Of a stretch of 20,107 nt of DNA, positions 7,918 to 14,872 are shown piece by piece. The stretch is from Bacteroidales bacterium (GTDB lineage Bacteria; Bacteroidota; Bacteroidia; Bacteroidales; UBA932), in contig JAFTYS010000024.1 of the NCBI GenBank assembly GCA_017461285.1, positions 1 through 20,107 of the forward strand, written 5' to 3'. The notes beneath the pieces were generated by a model that was not told where the DNA came from, ran no database searches, and saw only the letters and a list, made by a program, of their open reading frames with translations. Every line of letters starts with the position of its first letter. Position 1 is the stretch's first letter. Position numbers and translations under genes: made by a program.

Positions 7918-7951
7918 ATGATAAAATAAATCTTTGCATGATAAAATAAAT
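7918..7951. repeat. 14-bp direct repeat, ATGATAAAATAAAT x2
   Basis: The 14-mer occurs at 7918-7931 and again at 7938-7951, a 20-base period separated by CTTTGC. AATCTTTG (7929-7936) spans the first copy's end and the spacer and is a 7-of-8 match to TAnnTTTG. Confidence 0.75.
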
Positions 7952-7959
7952 TTTATCAT
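7938..7959. promoter_or_regulatory. AT-rich palindrome upstream of the large lipoprotein gene
   Basis: ATGATAAAA and TTTTATCAT form perfect 9-base arms around TAAA; the left arm is shared with the second copy of the direct repeat. It lies about 100 bases before the start of the lipoprotein gene and just after a possible -7 word (7929-7936), a plausible operator position. Function is inference. Confidence 0.45.
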
Positions 7960-8034
7960 CGTATCTGAGAATAAAAAAAAGAAAAAATCAGGAAATCTTT
8001 TTTATGATTTATCGATGGTTCCGACCCTCCTGCA

Positions 8035-8042
8035 TACTTTTG
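8035..8042 (+). promoter_or_regulatory. -7 box TACTTTTG of the large lipoprotein gene
   Basis: TACTTTTG matches TAnnTTTG and ends 18 bases before the ATG at 8061. It overlaps a GGAGG word (8042-8046) that would be 14 bases from the ATG, too far for an ordinary ribosome site; GGAGG is also complementary to CCTCC at 8026-8030. I favour the promoter reading. Confidence 0.45.
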
Positions 8043-8060
8043 GAGGAAAAACGATAAAGC

Positions 8061-11024
8061 ATGAAAAAGTCAAAAATCACAGTTCTGGCAGCCATGTCAG
8101 CGGTTTTCATGGCATTCTGCTCCTGCACAGCGGAGCTTCTTGAAAGAATGGAACCGTCTGCAGAAACGCCGGCAACCTCAAAGATGAATCTGCGCATCTC
8201 TAAAAACGCAGATACAAGAAGTTCCATATCTCCTGACGAGGGACTGATCGAGAACATATGCGTAATGGCCTATAGCCAGAAGGACGGAAGGCTGGCAGAC
8301 ATCCAGACAAAAGGATCGGCAGAGGAAATAGAACTGGAGATGCCGAGCGGAACATACAATATATACGTCACCGCCAATATGGGTACATTCAATGCTCCGG
8401 TCAATGAAACTGACATAAAGGAAGCGTTCCATGTCATCGGGGCCGTATCCCAGATGGGAAAGGCCTTACCGATGAGCTGGCAAGGCAAGGCGGATCTGAA
8501 AGCCGGTGAAAAGACAACGGTCTATGCAAAACTGTCCAGACTGGTCTCAAAAGTCGGGTTCAAGGTAGAGATGGGAGTGCTCGACGGTCTGGAGATAACA
8601 TCAGCCAGACTCTGTCAGGCCGCTGGCAGGATCAGGCCCTTCATGGATGGAGGAAGCAGGATATTGACTCCTGACGAAGCCGTCGACGGAGACTATGCGA
8701 CTGAAGAAGACCTTGAGAACCTCATGCAAGGAGAGACCATGTACTTTTATGTAGCTGAGAACTGTCAGGGAACGCTTCTTCCTGATAACGACGACCCATG
8801 GACCAAAGTTCCGGACAACATCGGAGAATCGGCAGAATTATGTACATATGTGGAGATGGAAGGACAATGGCTGGAAGATGCAGATTACGAAGGACAGGTG
8901 ACATACCGGTTCTTCCTCGGAGAAGATGCATCCAAAAGCTTCGACATCAGAAGAAACAGTCTACACAACCTCACTCTATATCTGGAGGAAGAAAGCTTCG
9001 AGAAGATCAGCTGGAAGATAGACGCTTCACAGATGGAGGCGATAGCATGGGAGGTCTACCCCACCCTTTACAACAATTTCCATGAAAAGGACGATTTCTA
9101 CGTGACCGAGAAGATCTGTCTGGATTTCAGTTTTGATGAAAAGGGACAGAAGTACTGGAAGAAGAGGAACAATGCCTTTACTTTGGCAGGAGTAGACTAC
9201 GACGGCAATGTACTGATCAGATTCAACCAGATCAGAGATCTTGGCAAAGGAAACTTCCGGGCAATCGGCACCTGCATCAAGGACGGAGACTATGACATCC
9301 TTCTGATAAATTCGGCAACGGACGAGATAGAATACGTGATGGAGAGCGGCACTGTCCATATTCCGGATATAGTGGCAGGCAGAAATGGGGACTTCAGCGA
9401 CAATCTTGTCGAAGGATTTGACGAGGAAAGCGAATTCTTCATCAACGGAGAATCTGTTGAAATCTGCCTCTATCTGACAGACAAAGAGGGATACAACCTG
9501 AATCAGGGCCACTATTACGGCTGTGATTTCAGCATCTGCAGATGGGAGACGGAAATGTTGAACTCAGTCTACGGACATGATCTCTTTGAGAACGCATCAA
9601 TAGAGACAATCGAAGGAGGCTCCGGAAGCGACAGCTATGCTCTGTGCTATCGTATAAGCATCGAAAATGACGGGGCCGACAAGGAATGGAACAGGATGCT
9701 GACCCAGAGTCTCGGAAGCGGACTGCTGCAGCTGAAGTTTACAGAGACGGCATCGGGCGCAAGCGGCAGCCATCCTGCCGCGCTGTACGCCCAGGATATC
9801 GGCATCACGTTCAAGCCTGTTCCGGACAACAGGAAAGCCACATTTGGTACAGAATTCATGTATGCAGTCTCCAACCCGTCGAACATTCCTCTGAAGATAA
9901 GAGGAATCAAGCTTAACGCGATGGACAGAGTGCCGCATTACCAGGAACTGAGTCCTGTCCTGTGCGATGAAATTCCATGGCATACCAACACGGTTCCTCT
10001 GCTGGTGTCAAAGATGCCGTATACCATCTGCTCGATGGAAGACGACAGTTCCGTATCGTCAGTCATCGACGGAAAGACATGTTACCCTGCCTATGACAAT
10101 GGTATAAGCCAGGGCGACATACCGGACCAGATGGCCATGTTCCATAATCTCGAAGTCAGCTATGTACATTCGGCAGACGCATACATGTCAGGAATATTCG
10201 GATACACTGACTTCTACGACACTCCGGCCCATACAGCACTGTATGGAAAGGACGGTTACCGGAACTGCGGGGTGATAATGCATCTGAAAGAACAGCAGAT
10301 CAATGTATTTGACCAGAACAACGGTCTGAATACAGACTTCAGGCAATATGGTGACATCATGACAAAAGAATATATCGGGAAATTCCACGACATCATCGAA
10401 GTCGACCTCGGCATTAACGCAAATAACGAACTGACGGCGAAGGCATCGCGAGACGCGGAACTGAACATATCTGTAACCGGCTTCGTCAGAGGTCATATCA
10501 GATGCGTGTCCGTACAGGACCCTTTCAACACCATATGGGGTCATTATTTCAGCCACAGAGAAGACTTCAGCAGCAACATGACGGTGAGTGTCGGTTCAAG
10601 CCCGAAGACTGTTGATGACGGAGCGATAACAGATGCGTTCCAGCAGTTGCGCGCCGAAGAATATTACTCGGTGATAGACGCCTGGGATGTCGAGGAGTTC
10701 AGGACGCCGAAATATCAGCAGGGAAGCTTCAGGGAATACCTGAAACCGGAATACATCTATCTCACGATAGGAATCACTTCCACAGACGGCACTCCTGTCG
10801 CAGTAAGCTTTTCAGGATCGGTAAAATATGACTACAGAACATCCGCTCCCGTGACATGGCCAACAGGATCCGGGAAGGTAGCAATGGTACCGTCATCTTA
10901 TTCAGGGTTTGACGACAGGCTTATAGACGACGGCTGCCCTGAAGGATCTATCTTCAAGGCAGAGGTCGTGGATATGGAACCTTACGTCAGCTTTGCCAAC
11001 GATCAGGGAATCTATTACAAATGA
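8061..11024 (+). CDS. Large putative lipoprotein, fimbrillin-like (DUF4906-type) N-terminal part
   Basis: 987 residues, exported. An N-terminal KKSK plus hydrophobic stretch ends in AFCSC, so Cys20 or Cys22 is the likely lipidation site. Residues about 60-330 resemble, by recall, the Bacteroidales fimbrillin / Mfa-like beta-sandwich families annotated DUF4906: ENICVMAYSQKDGRL, then LEMPSGTYNIYVTANMG, YAKLSRLVSKVGFKVE, and a late RRNSLHNLTLYLEEE strand. Residues about 340-987 are acidic, rich in aromatic residues and beta-prone, with no motif I recognise. A surface structural or adhesive role is the best inference, with no catalytic residue visible. Unlike most fimbrial genes it stands alone, with no neighbouring fimbrillin genes in the window. 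Codon use differs from dnaK (AGA/AGG Arg and CTG Leu common), consistent with ordinary expression. Its stop directly abuts that of prfA on the other strand. Confidence 0.8.
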   Translation: MKKSKITVLAAMSAVFMAFCSCTAELLERMEPSAETPATSKMNLRISKNADTRSSISPDEGLIENICVMAYSQKDGRLADIQTKGSAEEIELEMPSGTYNIYVTANMGTFNAPVNETDIKEAFHVIGAVSQMGKALPMSWQGKADLKAGEKTTVYAKLSRLVSKVGFKVEMGVLDGLEITSARLCQAAGRIRPFMDGGSRILTPDEAVDGDYATEEDLENLMQGETMYFYVAENCQGTLLPDNDDPWTKVPDNIGESAELCTYVEMEGQWLEDADYEGQVTYRFFLGEDASKSFDIRRNSLHNLTLYLEEESFEKISWKIDASQMEAIAWEVYPTLYNNFHEKDDFYVTEKICLDFSFDEKGQKYWKKRNNAFTLAGVDYDGNVLIRFNQIRDLGKGNFRAIGTCIKDGDYDILLINSATDEIEYVMESGTVHIPDIVAGRNGDFSDNLVEGFDEESEFFINGESVEICLYLTDKEGYNLNQGHYYGCDFSICRWETEMLNSVYGHDLFENASIETIEGGSGSDSYALCYRISIENDGADKEWNRMLTQSLGSGLLQLKFTETASGASGSHPAALYAQDIGITFKPVPDNRKATFGTEFMYAVSNPSNIPLKIRGIKLNAMDRVPHYQELSPVLCDEIPWHTNTVPLLVSKMPYTICSMEDDSSVSSVIDGKTCYPAYDNGISQGDIPDQMAMFHNLEVSYVHSADAYMSGIFGYTDFYDTPAHTALYGKDGYRNCGVIMHLKEQQINVFDQNNGLNTDFRQYGDIMTKEYIGKFHDIIEVDLGINANNELTAKASRDAELNISVTGFVRGHIRCVSVQDPFNTIWGHYFSHREDFSSNMTVSVGSSPKTVDDGAITDAFQQLRAEEYYSVIDAWDVEEFRTPKYQQGSFREYLKPEYIYLTIGITSTDGTPVAVSFSGSVKYDYRTSAPVTWPTGSGKVAMVPSSYSGFDDRLIDDGCPEGSIFKAEVVDMEPYVSFANDQGIYYK

Positions 11025-12107
11025 TTATTCCGCAGCTTTGAGACGCTCGGCGTTCTCAGCGATCTGGAGCTGGTCGATCACTTCCTGTATAGCTCCGTCC
11101 ATGAATACAGGAAGATTATACATCGTATAGTTGATGCGATGGTCTGTCACACGGGACTGAGGATAGTTATAGGTACGGATCTTGGCCGAACGGTCACCGC
11201 CTGCTACCATGGTCTTTCTCTTGGCAGAAATCTCTGACAGATACTTCTCGTACTCCATATTGTATAGACGTGTACGGAGTTCCTGAAGAGCCTTGTCGAA
11301 GTTCTTCAGCTGCGACTTCTCGTCCTGACACTGCACTACGAGACCTGAAGGGATGTGGGTAAGGCGGATTGCGGAATATGTGGTGTTCACTGACTGTCCT
11401 CCAGGACCTGACGAACAGAATGTATCCTTACGGATATCGTTCATGTTGAGCTCGATATCGAACTCGTCCGCTTCCGGAAGGACTGCTACAGAAGCTGCAG
11501 AAGTATGTACACGGCCCTGAGTTTCTGTCTGTGGGACACGCTGTACACGGTGTACTCCGGATTCATACTTGAGGACTCCATAGACGCCGTCTCCGCTTAC
11601 CTTGCATACGATTTCCTTGAATCCGCCGGCAGCACCTTCCGCCTGGCTGGTGATCTCCATTCTCCATCCTCTAGCCTCGATGAACTTAGAGTACATACGG
11701 AAAAGGTCTCCGGCAAAAATAGCAGCTTCATCACCGCCCGAACCGCCACGGATTTCAAGAATCGCGTTCTTGCTGTCCTGCGGGTCTGCAGGGATGAGAA
11801 GCAGCTTGATCTTCTCTTCCCATTCAGGAAGGACAGGCTCGATCTCAGCTATCTCTTCCTTAGCCATTTCCCTGAGGTCCTCATCCTTCTCTGTAGCGAG
11901 AATCTCCTTTGCCATCTCATAGTTCTCGAGAATCTTCTTGAATTCGTTGCCGGCCTCGATAATAGGAGTAAGCTCCTTGTACTCCTTGTTAAGCTGCACG
12001 AATCTCTTCATATCGGAAATCACTTCAGGATCAGAAAGCTGTTCCTGAAGAGCCGTATATTTTTCCTGAAGGCCCAATACCTTCTCCAAAAGTGAATTGT
12101 CTGCCAT
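11025..12107 (-). CDS. prfA: Peptide chain release factor 1
   Basis: Class I release factor that reads UAA and UAG in the ribosomal A site and triggers peptide release. At 360 residues it is full length. Domain order: helical N-terminal domain with coiled coil, the RF core with ILEIRGGSGGDEAAIFAGDLF, the recognition tripeptide P-x-T as PQT at residues 192-194 (VQRVPQTETQGRVHTSA), and the GGQ peptidyl-hydrolysis motif at residues 236-238 (SSGPGGQSVNTT). PQT rather than SPF marks RF1, not RF2; no frameshift signal is present. It follows the GNAT-like gene after 7 bases and probably shares its transcript. No terminator is visible downstream; any must lie inside the opposing lipoprotein gene. Confidence 0.98.
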   Translation of the reverse strand: MADNSLLEKVLGLQEKYTALQEQLSDPEVISDMKRFVQLNKEYKELTPIIEAGNEFKKILENYEMAKEILATEKDEDLREMAKEEIAEIEPVLPEWEEKIKLLLIPADPQDSKNAILEIRGGSGGDEAAIFAGDLFRMYSKFIEARGWRMEITSQAEGAAGGFKEIVCKVSGDGVYGVLKYESGVHRVQRVPQTETQGRVHTSAASVAVLPEADEFDIELNMNDIRKDTFCSSGPGGQSVNTTYSAIRLTHIPSGLVVQCQDEKSQLKNFDKALQELRTRLYNMEYEKYLSEISAKRKTMVAGGDRSAKIRTYNYPQSRVTDHRINYTMYNLPVFMDGAIQEVIDQLQIAENAERLKAAE

Positions 12108-12114
12108 ATCTAGT

Positions 12115-13236
12115 TTATTTTATCTTCTTTATCCAGCAGCGGCGGCGAAGCCAAAGCTCATGCCTGTATCGTTCCCATACGTTTACCGCAGCATTTGTCT
12201 CTATCTGAGGATTCGCTAATGCCCATTTCGCACCGCACCCCTGAAGCTGTATATCCATCATACCGTGGATGACTGCCGAAATGCCTGTATTCTGCCATTT
12301 CGGTGCCGCTCCCACCAGCATCAGGTCCACAACAGTGAAGTCATTCATTGCCTTGAGCACATGGTACCATCCGAAAGGGAAAAGGCTTCCACGCGCCTTC
12401 TGCATCGCTTCAGACAGCGACGGGATCGCCACTCCGAATGCTGCCACATCATTGTTCTCGTCCATGATGACGCAGCAAAGACGCTTGTCCAGCTGCCCCA
12501 TGATCTGGTCTATCTCCTCCTCTATCTCATCGTCGGTAAACGGTATGAAATTGTATACCGTCCCGTCATAGCACTCATTATATGTCCTGAAGAACCTGCG
12601 GACCATGTTCCTGTCCTTCTTCAGCGCGTCAAAGTCTGCGACATGCAGATTATATCTGGACATAAGCCTGTCCGATATGACCTTGAGCCTCGGATCTACG
12701 CCCTGGTCTGCAGGCATCATGTACTGTATCCAGTCGCACTCCTTCTCAAGCCCCAGCTGCTGCACCAGATCCGCATAATAAGGGTGATTATACAGACATG
12801 AGAACGGAGCCAGCTTGTCGAATCCTTCAATCAGCATACCCTGGCGGCCCAACGTATTATAGTACAAAGGTCCGTGGATCTCATCCATCCCTTCTTCCTT
12901 TGCCCACGATTCTGCAGCATCAAAAAGCGCCCGTGCGACTTCAACATCGTCTATCAGATCGAACCATCCGAACCTGACTCTTCTTGTGCCGTACTTTTCG
13001 TTGTATCTTGGGTTGATCATGGCACATATGCGTCCCACGGTCTTTCCGGAAGCATCTTCCGCCAGCCACATCTTCCTCTTGCAGTACTTCAGGGAAGCTG
13101 CGTGCATCAGGTCATGTTCCTGGCCCTTATGAAGAGGAGGAACATACTGGGAGCAGCCTTTATACAAAGATTCAGGAAATCTGATGAACTCCCTGAGGTC
13201 CTTCCGGCCATCCACTTCTCTTACCTTGTACAACAT
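12115..13236 (-). CDS. GNAT-like acyltransferase-fold protein
   Basis: 373 residues, soluble, no signal peptide. It matches by recall a Bacteroidota family annotated GNAT-like or N-acetyltransferase of unknown substrate: N-terminal DLREFIRFPESLYKGCSQYVPPL, a core strand-helix run RVRFGWFDLIDDVEVARALFDA followed by EEGMDEIHGPLYYNTLGRQGML, and a second half (about residues 190-370) with FIPFTDDEIEEEIDQIMGQL and a C-terminal strand-helix. The usual acetyl-CoA loop (Q/RxxGxG/A) is not obvious, so acetyl-CoA use is unproven. The start is well supported: a -7 box TATCTTTG ends exactly 4 bases before the ATG. It lies 30 bases after tcdA and 7 before prfA, so it may lead its own transcript while also being reached from mazG-tcdA. 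Function unknown. Confidence 0.8.
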   Translation of the reverse strand: MLYKVREVDGRKDLREFIRFPESLYKGCSQYVPPLHKGQEHDLMHAASLKYCKRKMWLAEDASGKTVGRICAMINPRYNEKYGTRRVRFGWFDLIDDVEVARALFDAAESWAKEEGMDEIHGPLYYNTLGRQGMLIEGFDKLAPFSCLYNHPYYADLVQQLGLEKECDWIQYMMPADQGVDPRLKVISDRLMSRYNLHVADFDALKKDRNMVRRFFRTYNECYDGTVYNFIPFTDDEIEEEIDQIMGQLDKRLCCVIMDENNDVAAFGVAIPSLSEAMQKARGSLFPFGWYHVLKAMNDFTVVDLMLVGAAPKWQNTGISAVIHGMMDIQLQGCGAKWALANPQIETNAAVNVWERYRHELWLRRRCWIKKIK

Positions 13237-13240
13237 CGCG

Positions 13241-13248
13241 CAAAGATA
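13241..13248 (-). promoter_or_regulatory. -7 box TATCTTTG, 4 nt before the GNAT-like start
   Basis: Minus-strand TATCTTTG-CGCG-ATG: a full match to TAnnTTTG in the 30-base gap between tcdA and the GNAT-like gene. Spacing predicts a leaderless transcript. No clear TTG -33 word is present. Confidence 0.55.
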
Positions 13249-13266
13249 ACAAAAACATCTTTATTT

Positions 13267-14001
13267 TCACTCCTCGGAAGCTACCTTATTCATCAGGTGC
13301 TGAACGGCAGCCTGAGCGCATACGCATCCGAACACCGCAGGTATATATGAAATGGTTCCGACCTGTGACTTCTTGTTGCGGTCTTCGCATGGAACTATCG
13401 ACTCCTTGTCAGGAAGCTCCTCCGAGAAAACAACCTGGAACCCCTTCTTTATTCCCATATGTCTCAGACGTTTACGCACAATATATGCAAGCGGGCAGTT
13501 GAACGACTTGGACACATCGGCCAGACGGACCTTCGTTGCATCGAACTTCGCACCGGCCCCCATGGACGACACCAGAGGTATTCCGCTGTCAACGCAGTAT
13601 TTTATCAGATGGAGCTTCGGAGCCAGTGTATCGATGGCATCGATCAGAAAGTCTATCCTGTAACCGCCAAGAACATCACCCGCTTTCTCCGCCTCAAGAT
13701 ATTCCTTTATGACAATGAGGTCAAGTTCAGGATTGATATCCTTCAGACGCTCGGCAAGCACATCGCATTTCGGGCGGCCTACGGTCGAATCAAGAGCCAG
13801 CAGCTGGCGGTTCTTGTTTGTCACTGACACCTCGTCGCTGTCGAGGATGATCAGGTGGCCTATACCGGCACGCACGACCATCTCGGCCGCATAACCTCCG
13901 ACGCCACCGACTCCTATGACAGCCACTGTAGAATTGCGGAAATGCCCGAGCACATCCTCCCCTACCAGCATCTGCGTCCTTTCCTGCCAATCGTATATCA
14001 T
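13267..14001 (-). CDS. tcdA: tRNA threonylcarbamoyladenosine dehydratase (E1/ThiF-like)
   Basis: TcdA (CsdL/YgdL) uses ATP to cyclise t6A37 to ct6A37 in ANN-decoding tRNAs. 244 residues. The Rossmann-type ATP site is VAVIGVGGVGGYAAE (about residues 26-40), followed by ILDSDEVSVTNKNRQLLAL, DFLIDAIDT and the adenylation-loop region. Features separating TcdA from ThiF/MoeB are present: VSSMGAGAKFDATKVRLADV, DPLA-like NCPLAYIVRKRLRHMGI, and the late GTISYIPAVFGCVCAQ; the CxxC zinc pair of ThiF/MoeB is absent. The start overlaps the mazG stop by ATGA, so translation is coupled. Neither csdA/csdE nor thi or moe genes are adjacent, which also favours TcdA. Confidence 0.92.
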   Translation of the reverse strand: MIYDWQERTQMLVGEDVLGHFRNSTVAVIGVGGVGGYAAEMVVRAGIGHLIILDSDEVSVTNKNRQLLALDSTVGRPKCDVLAERLKDINPELDLIVIKEYLEAEKAGDVLGGYRIDFLIDAIDTLAPKLHLIKYCVDSGIPLVSSMGAGAKFDATKVRLADVSKSFNCPLAYIVRKRLRHMGIKKGFQVVFSEELPDKESIVPCEDRNKKSQVGTISYIPAVFGCVCAQAAVQHLMNKVASEE

Positions 14002-14819
14002 AAGCCTTTGGCTTTTCCTTCGTCCCAGATGGCATCCATCTCAGCGAGGGTCATGTCGGTAAGATTGCGTCCCTGACGTATGGTATGCTCCTCAAGATAT
14101 GTGAAACGGCGTCTGAATTTGGCACATGTACGCTCCAGAGCAGTGTCAGGATTCAGTCCGTAAAGTCTGGCCGCATTCACTGCCGCGAACAGGAAATCAC
14201 CAAGTTCGTCCTCTGCGCGGTCATAAGCCGCAGCCCTTTCCTCTTCTGTCTTCGCCGCAGCCATCGCATCAAGCTCGGCCTGATATTCTCCGACCTCTTC
14301 CTTCACCTTCTCCCACACATCTTCCTTCTTCTCCCAGTCAAAGCCCACTCCGCGCGCCTTGTCCTGCATACGGTAAGCCTTGAGAAGAGGAGGAAGGCCG
14401 TCAGGAACTCCCGAAAGAACCCTCTTGTTGCCGTCCTTCTCTGTAGTCTTGAGCATTTCCCACTGCTTGATCACTCCTTCAGCATCACCTACCTCTGCGG
14501 TGGAGAACACATGAGGATGGCGGTATATGAGCTTGTCGCAAAGGAAATTGATGACATCGACTATATCGAAATGCTGCTTCTCCTCGCCGATCTTCGCATA
14601 GAAAAGAACATGGAGAAGCACATCTCCAAGCTCTTTTGAAAGTTCGTGCTCCTCACCTTTGAGGATGGCATCGCTCAATTCATATACCTCTTCCAGAGTC
14701 TGCGGACGCAAGGACTCGTTGGTCTGCTTCCTGTCCCAAGGGCATTTCTCCCTCAATTCATCCAGAACATCCAGAATCCTTCCGAATGCCTGAAGCTTTT
14801 CTTCTCTTGTATGTATCAT
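13998..14819 (-). CDS. mazG: Nucleoside triphosphate pyrophosphohydrolase MazG
   Basis: Hydrolyses NTPs/dNTPs to NMP + PPi, cleaning aberrant nucleotides and, in E. coli, lowering ppGpp effects. 273 residues with two MazG domains, as in E. coli MazG. Domain 1: CPWDRKQTNESLRPQTLEEVYEL then ELSKELGDVLLHVLFYA, giving the metal-binding EExxE...ExxD pattern. Domain 2: RGVGFDWEKKEDVWEKVKEEVGE and a later AEDELGDFLFAAVNAARL. Both copies keep the acidic residues. The ATG at 14819 is preceded at 4 bases by the -7 box TAACTTTG, so a leaderless mRNA is expected. It is first in a run mazG-tcdA-GNAT-prfA and diverges from the CoA-transferase gene across 53 bases. Confidence 0.96.
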   Translation of the reverse strand: MIHTREEKLQAFGRILDVLDELREKCPWDRKQTNESLRPQTLEEVYELSDAILKGEEHELSKELGDVLLHVLFYAKIGEEKQHFDIVDVINFLCDKLIYRHPHVFSTAEVGDAEGVIKQWEMLKTTEKDGNKRVLSGVPDGLPPLLKAYRMQDKARGVGFDWEKKEDVWEKVKEEVGEYQAELDAMAAAKTEEERAAAYDRAEDELGDFLFAAVNAARLYGLNPDTALERTCAKFRRRFTYLEEHTIRQGRNLTDMTLAEMDAIWDEGKAKGL

Positions 14820-14822
14820 ATT

Positions 14823-14840
14823 GCAAAGTTAGCAATTCTG
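14823..14840 (-). promoter_or_regulatory. Promoter block of mazG with -7 box TAACTTTG
   Basis: Minus-strand CAGAATTGCTAACTTTGC; the -7 match is 14831-14824, then CAAT and ATG. The same 18 bases, bar one, precede the RluA-like gene. Confidence 0.65.
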
Positions 14841-14851
14841 CAAAAAATAAC

Positions 14852-14859
14852 TATCTTTG
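14852..14859 (+). promoter_or_regulatory. -7 box TATCTTTG of the CoA-transferase gene
   Basis: Full match to TAnnTTTG, 13 bases before the ATG at 14873. It points away from the mazG box with only 20 bases between the two, so each promoter's -33 region must coincide with the other's -7 box. Confidence 0.6.
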
Positions 14860-14872
14860 GCAAGATAATCAC

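Noticed and set aside
8026..8046. CCTCC/GGAGG hairpin hiding a Shine-Dalgarno before the lipoprotein gene
   Set aside because: Five pairs only, GGAGG is 14 bases from ATG, and it overlaps a good -7 box, so it is probably not in the mRNA as a whole.
7934..8143. Possible 69-residue small protein starting at TTG 7934 between dnaK and the lipoprotein gene
   Set aside because: Lysine/Ser low-complexity sequence from AT-rich DNA, overlaps the lipoprotein start in another frame, no family resemblance.
14786..14872. Longer CoA-transferase start inside mazG
   Set aside because: The -7 box lies downstream of that start and the family begins near MRKE.
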